A stretch of DNA of 64,000 nucleotides from Lysinibacillus_B sp050613145. Lineage in GTDB: Bacteria > Bacillota > Bacilli > Bacillales_A > Planococcaceae. The stretch spans positions 2,418,001 to 2,482,000 of the forward strand of contig NZ_CP192507.1 in the NCBI RefSeq assembly GCF_050613145.1. Reading direction: 5' to 3'. A program made the translations under genes and the position numbers. The notes under the pieces are model-generated. The model was not told where the DNA came from. It saw nothing but the letters and a program-made list of their open reading frames with translations, and made no database searches. Positions within the stretch are counted from its first letter, which is position 1. Each line of letters opens with the position of its first letter. Shown here piece after piece: positions 26,131 through 34,935 of this stretch.

Positions 26131-27312
26131 ATGGATAACTTACATGTCTTCATTAAAAATGAAGCGCAGCAAGCGGTACTAACGCATTTACATGCGCTAA
26201 GTGAGACAATTACAACATTAGGGGAAAAGGCAGATCGTGAAAACGGCTTTCCATATGACACGTTTCAAAAGTTATTAGATATTGGCTATAACAAACTCAC
26301 ACTCCCAAAACAATATGGTGGTGACGGCTTTGGTATTTACGACATGATTTTGTTCCAAGAAACATTAGCTAAATATGATGGACCTACTGCATTAGCGATC
26401 GGTTGGCAATTAGGCGTTGTCGGTGAAGTATACGCTAAAAAAATGTGGTCACCCCCACACTTAGCACAATTTGCTGAAGCCATTGTACACGAACGTGCCG
26501 TAACGAACCGCATTGTGAGTGAAGTAATTACCGGTAGTCCCACACGTGGTGGCCGTCCAGGTACAAATGCAACGCTCATCAATGGGAAATGGCACATTAC
26601 AGGTCGTAAAACATTCACTACGATGTCTTATGCTTTAACACACTTTTTAACTTCCGCTTGGATTGAAGAAAAACAAGCAATCGGCTTCTTTTTAATTCCA
26701 AAAGATGTGGCAGGGCTGACGATTGAAGAAACATGGGATATGGTGGCGATGCGTGGGACAGCGAGCCATGATTTAATTTTAGAGGATGCCATTGTGCCAG
26801 AAGATGCCTTAGTCGAAGTCAATGATGGACCAAGAAGCACTAAAATCAACGGCTGGGCATTGCATATCCCTGCTGTCTATTTAGGTATCGCGCAAGCTGC
26901 ACGTGATTACGCCGTGCAATTTGCTAGCACATATAAGCCAAACAGCTTAAATACGGTGATTGGCGAACTACCGCATATTCAAGATAAATTAGGACAAATC
27001 GAATTAAAATTAAAGGCAGCACGTTACTTTATTTATAGTGTCGCAGAAAAGTTTGAGGATCCTAAAACACATGCATCGATTTCAGTAGAGCTTGGTGCCG
27101 CAAAACATATTGTTACCAATAGTGCGATTGAAATTGTAGATTTAGCGATGCGCATTGTCGGGGCGAAAAGCTTACAATCCAATAATCCGCTCAACCGTTA
27201 CTACCGTGATGTACGCGCTGGTCTACATAACCCACCAATGGATGATATGACGATTACAAAACTCGCACAAGCAGCACTTGCTGAAGCAAAAACAGAGGAG
27301 GATAACGAATGA
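26131..27312 (+). CDS. Acyl-CoA dehydrogenase-like flavoprotein, YdbM-like
   Basis: A 393-residue member of the acyl-CoA dehydrogenase superfamily. The N-terminal helical domain, the middle beta domain (ITGRKTFTTMS) and the C-terminal four-helix domain (MRIVGAKSL...RYYRDVRAG) are present, but the usual catalytic Glu/YEGT loop is replaced by LHNPPMDDM. That pattern suits flavin monooxygenases such as DszC or SfnB rather than a true dehydrogenase. B. subtilis YdbM, which I recall as part of the CymR sulfur regulon, is the likely relative. It is divergent from the cystine-type transporter and overlaps the DsbA-like gene by 4 nt, supporting a role in sulfur scavenging. Confidence 0.75.
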   Translation: MDNLHVFIKNEAQQAVLTHLHALSETITTLGEKADRENGFPYDTFQKLLDIGYNKLTLPKQYGGDGFGIYDMILFQETLAKYDGPTALAIGWQLGVVGEVYAKKMWSPPHLAQFAEAIVHERAVTNRIVSEVITGSPTRGGRPGTNATLINGKWHITGRKTFTTMSYALTHFLTSAWIEEKQAIGFFLIPKDVAGLTIEETWDMVAMRGTASHDLILEDAIVPEDALVEVNDGPRSTKINGWALHIPAVYLGIAQAARDYAVQFASTYKPNSLNTVIGELPHIQDKLGQIELKLKAARYFIYSVAEKFEDPKTHASISVELGAAKHIVTNSAIEIVDLAMRIVGAKSLQSNNPLNRYYRDVRAGLHNPPMDDMTITKLAQAALAEAKTEEDNE

Positions 27313-27842
27313 CAATTCAACTGAAAAATGATCAATTAAAACTCGGGCTTGATGATGCCCCGATTAAAGTAGAAGTATTTTCAAATTTATCTTGCCCAGG
27401 TAGTAAAATCTTTTATGATATGACAAAAGACATTTTACCAGCACATATCGAGTCCGGTAAAATCCAGTACATTTTAAAATTATATGATAAGCCACGTGAA
27501 GAGTTACTAAACGGTTTGTTAGTTCATCTATGCTTAGAATACAATAACCCAACACGTACATTTGAAATCATCGATGATTTATTTGCTACACAAGATGAAT
27601 GGATTCATTACAATAGTGCTGAACTTAAACAACTGCTTGTCACAAAATACGGCTTACATGAAGAAGAAGTTGAAGCAAATACAGAACGTAGCTTACAAGT
27701 AACATTAGAAGCTATTGAGCGCGATGTGAAGCTCGTGCCAACATTATTCATTAACGGGGAAAAACATTCATTTAAAGAGCGCCGTGTATACTCGGAATAT
27801 CCAGATTACATCGCTGCTGCCCTTGAAAAACTAAATACCTAA
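27309..27842 (+). CDS. DsbA/thioredoxin-fold protein paired with YdbM-like gene
   Basis: A 177-residue protein with a thioredoxin-like fold: an opening strand KVEVFSNLSCPGSKIFYD, a helical insert and the cis-proline loop VPTLFING. The active site reads CPGS, so the second cysteine of CxxC is missing; it could work through one cysteine, for example on mixed disulfides. No signal peptide is present, so it is cytosolic. It is translationally coupled (ATGA overlap) to the flavoprotein gene, which suggests a shared substrate, possibly an organosulfur compound. Confidence 0.72.
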   Translation: MTIQLKNDQLKLGLDDAPIKVEVFSNLSCPGSKIFYDMTKDILPAHIESGKIQYILKLYDKPREELLNGLLVHLCLEYNNPTRTFEIIDDLFATQDEWIHYNSAELKQLLVTKYGLHEEEVEANTERSLQVTLEAIERDVKLVPTLFINGEKHSFKERRVYSEYPDYIAAALEKLNT

Positions 27843-27858
27843 CTTCTATATATGTACA

Positions 27859-28029
27859 TTTTAATGTTCCAGCATAACGATTGACTTTAAAAATCAGCCG
27901 ACATGTTGCGAAGGTTGTGACCGGATAACGTAGCTTTTTGACCGTTTACCCAGGGCTTTTGCTCGGATACGATAGTGTTTTGCTCATACCGGGTTGTTTT
28001 GACCGTTCAATGTCGACAGCTTTAAGATG
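27859..28029. repeat. Dispersed 21-bp-unit element, copy 3
   Basis: The left end GTTCCAGCATAACGATTGAC and right end GTCGACAGCTTTAAGATG match copies 1 and 2. Units begin at 27915, 27936, 27957 and 27978 (21 bp apart), then 27997 (19 bp). The right-hand middle part present in copies 1 and 2 is missing. Confidence 0.8.
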
Positions 28030-28082
28030 ATCTATATAGCAATCGGACAATCAAACGAAACGAGTGTCGATACACTACACAA

Positions 28083-28275
28083 AACGCTAATCTCCACTAC
28101 AGGCAAGACTTCAATCCAATTTTTCCGGACCGAGCGCGCCGGAAAAATTGGATCTTTTACTCGTGCTGGTCCTTCGCCTCCGCTCTCATTAACGAGCAAG
28201 CGCATTTTATCAACCATTCCACTAAAGCATCATGTTAATTACCTGTCCATATTTGTCTAATCAACACATCTGTTA
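28083..28275. repeat. Bacillaceae palindromic repeat, copy B
   Basis: Related to 31856-32070: CGCTAATCTCCACTACAGGC, then a perfect 15-bp hairpin (ATCCAATTTTTCCGG with its complement, 28114-28153), CTCGTGCTGGTCCT, AACGAGCAAGCGC and TCAACACATCTG. It abuts repeat copy 3, so the whole gap before the acetyltransferase is repeats. Confidence 0.75.
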
Positions 28276-28277
28276 GG

Positions 28278-28718
28278 TTAATTAATATTTTTACCCATCA
28301 TTACCATACTGTCATAAGACTTAAATCCTCTTTTATGGTAATAGCCTTCTGTTCTATCTTCTCGCGATGTAAATAATATAATTTCTCTAATCCCTCTTTT
28401 TATCAATCGGCTTTCAAATTCATTAAGTATTTTAGTACCTAATCCTTTGTGTTGTAGATCACTTTTTACGCAAAACTCTATAATATGAAACAGTCTGCCG
28501 TTATAAAATTGTTCTTCATTCCCCATAATCATTCCACACAAAGTTTCTTCTTCATAGGCTTTAAGTCCATAAAACTCTTGACCATTAATTATTTGCAATA
28601 ATCTCTTTGACGCTGTTTCCATAGACCATTCATCGTTCCAAGGTGGTGCATTAAATGTTTCTACATATAACTTAGCGAGTTCGTTTACATCGGATATGTT
28701 TATGACTTCAAATCGCAT
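28278..28718 (-). CDS. GNAT family N-acetyltransferase
   Basis: A 146-residue GNAT enzyme. The acetyl-CoA loop is DLQHKGLGTKILNEFE (the Q/R-x-x-G-x-G/A motif), preceded by a beta strand FHIIEFCVK and followed by ILFTSREDRTEGYYHKRGF. The substrate cannot be told. The ATG at 28716-28718 has GGGGGAA upstream and is preferred over the TTG start of the longer frame (28742). It ends 3 nt beyond a repeat element. Confidence 0.8.
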   Translation of the reverse strand: MRFEVINISDVNELAKLYVETFNAPPWNDEWSMETASKRLLQIINGQEFYGLKAYEEETLCGMIMGNEEQFYNGRLFHIIEFCVKSDLQHKGLGTKILNEFESRLIKRGIREIILFTSREDRTEGYYHKRGFKSYDSMVMMGKNIN

Positions 28719-28813
28719 ATCAATTCCCCCAACCATCGACAATTTACATAAAAACCCATAATTTCTTATTTAAACAGAATAAGATTGCCTGTTGAATAGC
28801 GACATTCAGATGA

Positions 28814-29039
28814 TACTCATTGTTTGAACCCAACAAAGGATAAATCCTTGAGAGTTGTTATCCGTGAACAGGTCGTCTGTAAAAATTGTAGGCACACGAT
28901 CTGTCGCATCTAGTATACTTTTTCATTTGAAAACCACTATCCATGGAACCAATATTGCCACTGTACATTTACATGCAGACTCTTCAAAGCCGTATTCCTG
29001 TAGAATTTCTGCCAGTTCTTCTCGTAAAATAGAGTTTTA
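28814..29039 (-). pseudogene. Decayed open frame of unknown family
   Basis: On the minus strand the frame reads NSILREELAEILQEYGFEES, then ACKCTVAILVPWIVVFK, a TGA stop, KSILDATDRVPTIFTDDLF and on to a stop near 28814. The amino-acid composition looks protein-like through the internal stop, so I take it as a one-stop remnant. I do not recognise the family. There is no start codon with a ribosome site. Confidence 0.3.
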
Positions 29040-29063
29040 AAGAAGGTGAAAAGTGTGTTATTC

Positions 29064-29633
29064 TCAGCCACGAGAATACGTTCGTATCATAGGTGGAACA
29101 TAGTTTGTAATATGTTGTTCGATTTCAATAAAAGAGTTCGTAAACAACATTGCTTTTTTATCTGCTTCAGTTAAAAAACCATTCGTCACCATATCCTCAT
29201 AAAAATCTTTTAATTTATCATAGTAGCCACCTACATTGAATAAAATACACGGGTTTTGGTGTTGTCCAATTCTTGCCCATGAAATGACCTCAGAAATTTC
29301 TTCTAAAGTTCCAGGTCCCCCAGGTAGTGCAATATAGCAATTTCCTAATTCAATCATTCTATTTTTACGTTCGGACATGGAATGCACAACTTCTAAACGA
29401 GTTAAATTTGGATGACTGAGCTCTCTGTCTGCTAAAAACGTTGGAATAATACCAATGACTTGACCGTTATGTAATAAAACTTCATCTGCTATGATGCCCA
29501 TTAGACCGGCTTTCCCTCCGCCATATACTAAAGTATGACCATTTTCGGCAATCCATTTGCCAAGTGATTTTGCTGCTTCTACATATACTTCTTTATTACC
29601 TAAACTGGCTCCACAATAAACTGAGATATTCAA
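29064..29633 (-). CDS. LOG family nucleoside 5'-monophosphate phosphoribohydrolase, YvdD-like
   Basis: A 189-residue LOG-fold protein. YGGGKAGLMG in the N-terminal half and PGGPGTLEE in the C-terminal half are the family signatures, with conserved Arg and Lys in SERKNRM. LOG enzymes split cytokinin-type or other nucleoside monophosphates into base and ribose phosphate. B. subtilis YvdD has the same length and arrangement. It is divergent from a MazG-type pyrophosphohydrolase 52 nt away, so both could serve nucleotide clean-up. Confidence 0.88.
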   Translation of the reverse strand: MNISVYCGASLGNKEVYVEAAKSLGKWIAENGHTLVYGGGKAGLMGIIADEVLLHNGQVIGIIPTFLADRELSHPNLTRLEVVHSMSERKNRMIELGNCYIALPGGPGTLEEISEVISWARIGQHQNPCILFNVGGYYDKLKDFYEDMVTNGFLTEADKKAMLFTNSFIEIEQHITNYVPPMIRTYSRG

Positions 29634-29685
29634 ATTTCTCTCCTCCTTTATGCTATTATTATAAAAGTATAAGGAGTGATTTTCA

Positions 29686-30000
29686 TTGAATATTTTGGAA
29701 TATCAAAAGTGGGTAACAGAATTTTATAAAAAACGAGGTTGGTATGACTTAAATGCCTTTATTCGTGTAAATTTTTTAACGGAAGAGGTTGGGGAAGTTT
29801 CTAAAGCGATTCGAACGATTGAAATTGGTCGTGACCGTCCAGATGAGGTAACTCTATCAAAAGAAATTCAAATTGAGAATTTAAAAGAAGAACTAGGCGA
29901 TGTTCTTGATAATTTATTTATTTTAGCTGATAAGTACGATATTGATTTAACTGAAATTATGTCAAGCCATAAAGATAAACTCACAAAACGGTACCAGTAA
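29686..30000 (+). CDS. MazG-like nucleotide pyrophosphohydrolase
   Basis: A 104-residue all-alpha NTP pyrophosphohydrolase. LTEEVGEVSKAI and KEELGDVLDNLF give the EExxE and ExxD metal-binding sets typical of MazG-type enzymes. It should hydrolyse non-canonical or excess NTPs to NMP and pyrophosphate. The start is TTG at 29686-29688, with AAGGAGTGAT upstream; no ATG fits. A second, unrelated MazG-like gene lies at 52736. Confidence 0.82.
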   Translation: MNILEYQKWVTEFYKKRGWYDLNAFIRVNFLTEEVGEVSKAIRTIEIGRDRPDEVTLSKEIQIENLKEELGDVLDNLFILADKYDIDLTEIMSSHKDKLTKRYQ

Positions 30001-30007
30001 AATATAA

Positions 30008-30047
30008 AACCACCTAAATTGTTGTCAATTCAACACTCTAGGTGGTT
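30008..30047 (+). terminator. Terminator of the MazG-like gene
   Basis: AACCACCTA with TAGGTGGTT, and an inner TGTTG with CAACA, followed by ATTTTC. A related hairpin ends the YjzC gene at 50117-50156. Confidence 0.75.
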
Positions 30048-30116
30048 ATTTTCATAAAACGCACTTATTTATAACACACCTCACCGCACAAAATCTAAAT
30101 GAGGTTTAATTTTTTA

Positions 30117-31646
30117 TTATTTTGGATTGGGGTCTGTCTGCTGCTTGGGCTTTTTCTTTTCCCCACTTTTCGCTGGGATTTCTTTTCCAAAATCTTTTAA
30201 AATGGCAAGGGTCATGGCAATCAGTACAAAAATCAGTGGAAAGGCACTTACTATAATAGCTGTCTGCATTGCTTCAAGACCTCCCGAAAGCATTAATACG
30301 ACTGCTGAAGCACTCAGAAACAATCCCCATACAATTTTAACAACATTCGGAGGATTTAAGTCACCATGAGTAGTCTGCATCCCTAGCACGAAGGTAGCCG
30401 AATCTGCCGAGGTAACGAAAAAAGTCGTAATCAGTAAAAGCGTAACGACTACTAAAACATTTGAAAATGGTAAGAGGTTATATACAGCAAATAATGCTGT
30501 TTCCAACCCTTCACCCGAAATATTTGCTCCCTCAAAAAACTCAAAATAAATAGCTGTTCCTCCGAAAACAGAAAACCAAAAGGCACATACGATCGTTGGA
30601 ATAACAAGCACCGCAATCATAAATTCCCGTACTGTTCTCCCCCTTGAAACCCTGGCAATAAAGGTCCCAACAAAAGGAGCCCACGCAATCCACCAAGCCC
30701 AATAAAAAATAGTCCAATCTTGTATCCATGAAGCTTGCTCTTTATTGAAAGGAGTCAATCTCAACCCCATGCTGGGCAAATTTTGAACATAACTCCCTAA
30801 AGTTGTTGTAAATAAATCTAAGACAAACCCAGTTGGGCCTAAAAATAAAAAGGTGAAAAGTATAATGATTGCTAATACTAAGTTCGCGTTACTTAATAGA
30901 CTAATTCCCTTTTTTAGACCTGTACTGGCTGAAAGAATAAATAACACCGTAACGACTGCCATGATAATTAGTTGGACAGTAAAGTTGTTAGGTACAGCTG
31001 GAATTACATAATGAAGACCCCCGTTAATCTGTGTAGCACCTAGTCCTAATGAAGTAGCTACACCAAAAATTGTAGCAAACACTGCGATAGCATCAACAAT
31101 GGTTCCTACCGTTCCTTTTGCCCGGTCCCCCAGTAGAGGCGTTAACGTGACACTCAATAATCCCGGCTGTTGTTTTCTAAATTTGTAGTAAGCTAAGATC
31201 AGTCCGATAACCGAATATATCGCCCATGCATGAAAGCCCCAGTGTAAATAGGTATAGCGTAAGGAAATTTTTGCCGCCTCTCCTGTTCCCCCTTCCCCGA
31301 TTGGTGGATTGACAAAATGAGAAATCGGCTCGGAAACGCCAAAAAACAGAAGACCAATCCCCATCCCAGCACTAAACAACATAGCAAACCATGTACTATT
31401 TTTGAATTCAGGTTTATCATCACCTGTACCTAACTTTATTTTTCCGTACTTACTAAAAATCAAAAATAAAGCGAATAGGAGGAAAAAGGTTGCCGATAAT
31501 TGATAAAACCAACCAAAGGATTCTAAAAAGAAGCCTTTGGTTCGATTCATTACTTCCCCTAGTTGAACAGGAGCAACTATTCCCCAAATCACAAAAGCAC
31601 TTGCAATGCCAATTGAAATCCAAAATACATGTGATACCTTACTCAA
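30117..31646 (-). CDS. BCCT family transporter (betaine/choline/carnitine), OpuD-like
   Basis: A 509-residue carrier with 12 helices. The BCCT signature WAWWIAWAPFVGTFIARVSR and the aromatic substrate box around FYWAWWIAW are intact, as is GMGIGLLFFGVSEP in the third helix. Members import glycine betaine or similar osmolytes with sodium. The C-terminal tail is short and Lys/Pro-rich, where osmosensing carriers have their regulatory domain. The start is TTG at 31644-31646, with GGGAG upstream. Confidence 0.87.
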   Translation of the reverse strand: MSKVSHVFWISIGIASAFVIWGIVAPVQLGEVMNRTKGFFLESFGWFYQLSATFFLLFALFLIFSKYGKIKLGTGDDKPEFKNSTWFAMLFSAGMGIGLLFFGVSEPISHFVNPPIGEGGTGEAAKISLRYTYLHWGFHAWAIYSVIGLILAYYKFRKQQPGLLSVTLTPLLGDRAKGTVGTIVDAIAVFATIFGVATSLGLGATQINGGLHYVIPAVPNNFTVQLIIMAVVTVLFILSASTGLKKGISLLSNANLVLAIIILFTFLFLGPTGFVLDLFTTTLGSYVQNLPSMGLRLTPFNKEQASWIQDWTIFYWAWWIAWAPFVGTFIARVSRGRTVREFMIAVLVIPTIVCAFWFSVFGGTAIYFEFFEGANISGEGLETALFAVYNLLPFSNVLVVVTLLLITTFFVTSADSATFVLGMQTTHGDLNPPNVVKIVWGLFLSASAVVLMLSGGLEAMQTAIIVSAFPLIFVLIAMTLAILKDFGKEIPAKSGEKKKPKQQTDPNPK

Positions 31647-31855
31647 TTATCCCAACTCCCAATGAACGAAGATGCATTTATCTTTCCCCATTGATAGAAA
31701 ATAATGAGAAGGATTGTCCAAACTACAAAAGGAAAAAATATGGTCTTATTTTGATCCATACTTTTGCCTTTATATCCATTTAAAATAGAGTCGAACTAAA
31801 TTAATTTATCACGTGTGTCAATTCACCTTTTATTATTAAATAGATCGTTAGAATA

Positions 31856-32070
31856 CGTTGATTTCCGCTACGGCTGACTCGCTTTCCGCAGGCACGGCTT
31901 CAACTAATTTCTTTCGGCTAATGCCGAAAGAAATGGATTTTCAGCTCGTGCTGTTCCTGCAGGAGTCGAGTCACCTCCGCTCCAATCAACGAGCAAGCGC
32001 CTTTTATCAACCATTTCACTAATAAATCATGCTAATTACCTACCGTTATTTGTATAATCAACACATCTGA
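31856..32070. repeat. Bacillaceae palindromic repeat, copy C (best preserved)
   Basis: Starts CGTTGATTTCCGCTACGGC and carries CTTTCCGCAGGCACGGCTTC, a perfect 11-bp hairpin (TTTCTTTCGGC with GCCGAAAGAAA, 31908-31933), GTTCCTGCAGGAGTCGAG, TCCAATCAACGAGCAAGC and a tail ending TAATCAACACATCTGA. The outer CGTTGATT and AATCAACG are complementary. I recall similar GC-rich elements scattered in Bacillaceae genomes. Confidence 0.8.
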
Positions 32071-32075
32071 TATTC

Positions 32076-32801
32076 TTACAACAAAGCAATAAGCACTATC
32101 ACATCTGTAAAGTTACACAAGCAGTGTACTAATATAGCTAATTTTAACGAATCCTTTTTATATACAAAATAATACAGTGGTAACATTGCTATAATCCTTG
32201 ATAAAATAAGCCAAGGTGACCAAAAATGATATACTGAAAATAGTATTACATTTAAAATTACACTGTATTTTCCCATCCATTTCATACGAGCAAGTAAATA
32301 TCCCCTAAAATAAAGCTCCTCAATTATTGGTAATATAAGTGTAAAAAAGAAGAAACTCACTAACAATGAAATGATGATAAAATGCCGATCAAATAAACTC
32401 ATGTCTTGTACATAATTATAGGAACTTGGCATCCAACTAAATACAGTATTTAATATATAATTTGAAAGTGGTCTTAAAGCTGTCATTAGTATACCTACTA
32501 CCATAAACAACGATACAGTGTAAAATATGTACTCTTTAACATTTATCTTACTTTGTAACCCTAGTATTTTAATTATATTAAAACTTCCCACTTCCTTTTT
32601 TGCTACATAGAATAAATATCCAAGTTCTAAAGGTATTATAGAAACAATCCCTGCTAAACCTAATATAACTAATTTAGGATAACTTTCTAAAACCCCTCCC
32701 TCCAATAGGAGTATATAAATCACACTTAATACTACACCTGGAAACAAATGAAGTATTATAAGTTTCCACACACTCCTGATTTCCTTTTCTTTATTACTCA
32801 T
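32076..32801 (-). CDS. CPBP family intramembrane metalloprotease
   Basis: A 241-residue membrane protein with about seven helices. The CPBP/Abi motifs are visible: EELYFRGYLL (motif 1, EExxxR), then a later LFSVYHF (motif 2, FxxxH) and LAILVHCLCNFTD (motif 3, HxxxN). These give the glutamate/histidine active site of Rce1-like proteases. In Bacilli such proteins are often linked to peptide maturation or immunity, but no bacteriocin gene is adjacent. GGGAGG precedes the ATG. It lies 112 nt from a MerR regulator in the same direction. Confidence 0.85.
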   Translation of the reverse strand: MSNKEKEIRSVWKLIILHLFPGVVLSVIYILLLEGGVLESYPKLVILGLAGIVSIIPLELGYLFYVAKKEVGSFNIIKILGLQSKINVKEYIFYTVSLFMVVGILMTALRPLSNYILNTVFSWMPSSYNYVQDMSLFDRHFIIISLLVSFFFFTLILPIIEELYFRGYLLARMKWMGKYSVILNVILFSVYHFWSPWLILSRIIAMLPLYYFVYKKDSLKLAILVHCLCNFTDVIVLIALL

Positions 32802-32912
32802 ACCTATTTCCCTCCTAAATAATAAAAAACCAATAGAACCTTTTGCATTTGTTCCATTGGTTATAATGCTAAACTGCGGTGTTACCCCCAGGTCAATAGC
32901 TTAGGAAGTACT

Positions 32913-33722
32913 TTATTTTTCTTCAACTGGAATAAAAATTTCTAAAAACACTCGCTCTTTATTTTCCAGGTAGGTAATAAGGCGGGTATTCACAAAAGCA
33001 ACCCCTTTTAGTTTATATCCCTGTTCCTTTCCCCATTTTAAAGTAGACTCAAAAACTTCATATTTAATGTCATTCGTTTCATTTTGATACCTACCATCTT
33101 CCACAATGGTATAAATGCAGTTAGAATATTGTAAATAACATTCCATATTTTCCCTTTGCATCGCTGCACGCTTTTCAACAACTAACATCTTTGAATCTAG
33201 CAATCCATTTTCATCAACAGTGAATTTTCTCATGATTTTGCTAAGAATATCTTCCTTCATCAAATCCATCTTATCTAATATAGTCGGATACTCCAGAAAG
33301 GCAGTAAAATCAGAAAACTCACCTAGCACTTCATAAATAGGAAATTGTTTGATGGAATATTGGTTTAAGTGTTCTTTTAACTCCTCACAGAATACTTTTG
33401 TCTCTTTTATTTTTTGAAGCATATATTTTTGATTCCGTATAGTTGCCTCTAATTGGTCGGCTTTTGTTTCTAACAAATTTTCCAGCTCACCTATTCCGCT
33501 ACCTACCTGTAGTTTTCGAACTTCTTTCATTGATAAATTTCTCTTTTTATAAAAATCCGCCACCAACAATGCATAAATATCATAATCATCATATTGCCTA
33601 TAATTATTTGTTTCGTTCTGATTCGGTTTGACTATTCCTTGTCCCTCATAATACCGTAGCGCATCTCTTGATACACCTAGAATTTCTACTAATTGACTCG
33701 TTCTATATGTATTACGCTCCAT
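32913..33722 (-). CDS. MerR family transcriptional regulator with effector domain
   Basis: A 269-residue regulator. The N-terminal MerR winged helix (TSQLVEILGVSRDALRYYEG) is followed by a coiled coil (about 85-125) and a C-terminal domain of about 140 residues resembling a GyrI/BmrR-like ligand pocket. MerR proteins of this layout respond to drugs or other small molecules and activate promoters with long spacers. Likely targets are its own promoter or the CPBP gene downstream. GGAGGTG precedes the ATG. No matching promoter element was identified. Confidence 0.8.
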   Translation of the reverse strand: MERNTYRTSQLVEILGVSRDALRYYEGQGIVKPNQNETNNYRQYDDYDIYALLVADFYKKRNLSMKEVRKLQVGSGIGELENLLETKADQLEATIRNQKYMLQKIKETKVFCEELKEHLNQYSIKQFPIYEVLGEFSDFTAFLEYPTILDKMDLMKEDILSKIMRKFTVDENGLLDSKMLVVEKRAAMQRENMECYLQYSNCIYTIVEDGRYQNETNDIKYEVFESTLKWGKEQGYKLKGVAFVNTRLITYLENKERVFLEIFIPVEEK

Positions 33723-33906
33723 TTCAAATTCACCTCCGAATAAGACAGTATCTATCTATAGAAACGCTTGTGATAATGACTCTAAAGAATATAGCTAGCC
33801 TTGATTTGCTCCTTTCCTTTGCATATCGCTGATAAGAAACAGCTCCGGCTTAGTTTACCGTTTAAATATAGATGGCTCTATCTCAAAATTAAATGATTAA
33901 TGTTTA

Positions 33907-34935
33907 TTAATCCTCAACTTTTGGAAATAGAAACTGAATTACAAATTCCTTCCCATACGTAGATTCAACTTCAATTTTAATCTGTAATTCATCGCATAAT
34001 TTCTTGACCAGATACAATCCTATCCCAGTTGATTGTTTTTTGTTAGGATTATCTCCTGTAAATCCTTTATCAAAAATGAACGGAAGATCCGAATGAAGCA
34101 CCCCGATACCATTATCAGATATCTTTAAATAATACCGATTTTTTACGCTATCAAAACCAGTTTTTAACCATATAAAGCTATCCATTTTTTCATGAGAGTA
34201 TTTCACTGCATTCACAAGGATTTGTGTGAAAATAAACCGAATCGTCTTTTCATCTGACACGATTGGCACATCTTCCATGTTAGAAATAACGTTTACTTCT
34301 TTTTCATCCAGTAATGACTGGAGTTCCAACTGTACATCTTCGTAACAAAGATTGAGCGAGACTCTCTCCAGTTTATAATCAACATGCACTGCCTGTAATC
34401 TTGCATAAAATAATATTTTTTCGACATGATCATTAATATTAATTCTTGCATGCTCAAGTCTTTGATATACTAATTCCGACATTTCTTCTTTACGGTTTTG
34501 TAAAACAAAGTTGAATAAAGCAATGGGTGTTTTAATCTCATGAACCCAGCTTTCAATAAATTCTTCATAATCCCGTGACTGTAATTTAACCTCATCTAAC
34601 TGATCATTGAGCATTCGTAATTTATTGGCTAAATCATTGACCTTTTCTTTATGTATTTCACCAATCGATTGTATCAATACACTTTCTTGCTCCAGTGAAG
34701 GCTCTCTTAGAAATTTATAGAATACTTTGTCTTGCTTCGTCTGACTTTTCCTAACAAATAACTCCCCCAACACAATACTAGCTGCTGAAAAAATAATCAT
34801 AATGCCAACTAAAAGCTTGAATGTTTCGGGATACGCTACCCACGCTAGAAAAATAAAAAAAGCAGTATTTATACAAAGAAGTAATATCCAAGGACGTGAT
34901 AGCTTTAGCATAGTTAGCCAATCCCTTAGTTTCAT
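33907..34935 (-). CDS. BceS-type sensor histidine kinase
   Basis: A 342-residue intramembrane-sensing kinase: two helices at about 13-32 and 36-58 with almost no external loop, the H-box WVHEIKTPIALF, and ATP loops DNGIGV and STGIGLYLVKK. Such kinases sense antimicrobial peptides indirectly, through the flux of the partner BceAB transporter. It overlaps the response-regulator gene by 4 nt and is the last gene of an ABC-ABC-RR-HK operon. Confidence 0.87.
   Translation of the reverse strand: MKLRDWLTMLKLSRPWILLLCINTAFFIFLAWVAYPETFKLLVGIMIIFSAASIVLGELFVRKSQTKQDKVFYKFLREPSLEQESVLIQSIGEIHKEKVNDLANKLRMLNDQLDEVKLQSRDYEEFIESWVHEIKTPIALFNFVLQNRKEEMSELVYQRLEHARININDHVEKILFYARLQAVHVDYKLERVSLNLCYEDVQLELQSLLDEKEVNVISNMEDVPIVSDEKTIRFIFTQILVNAVKYSHEKMDSFIWLKTGFDSVKNRYYLKISDNGIGVLHSDLPFIFDKGFTGDNPNKKQSTGIGLYLVKKLCDELQIKIEVESTYGKEFVIQFLFPKVED

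Noticed and set aside
28027..28260. 77-codon frame on the plus strand
   Set aside because: Spans repeat copy 3 and palindromic repeat copy B and includes both hairpin arms.
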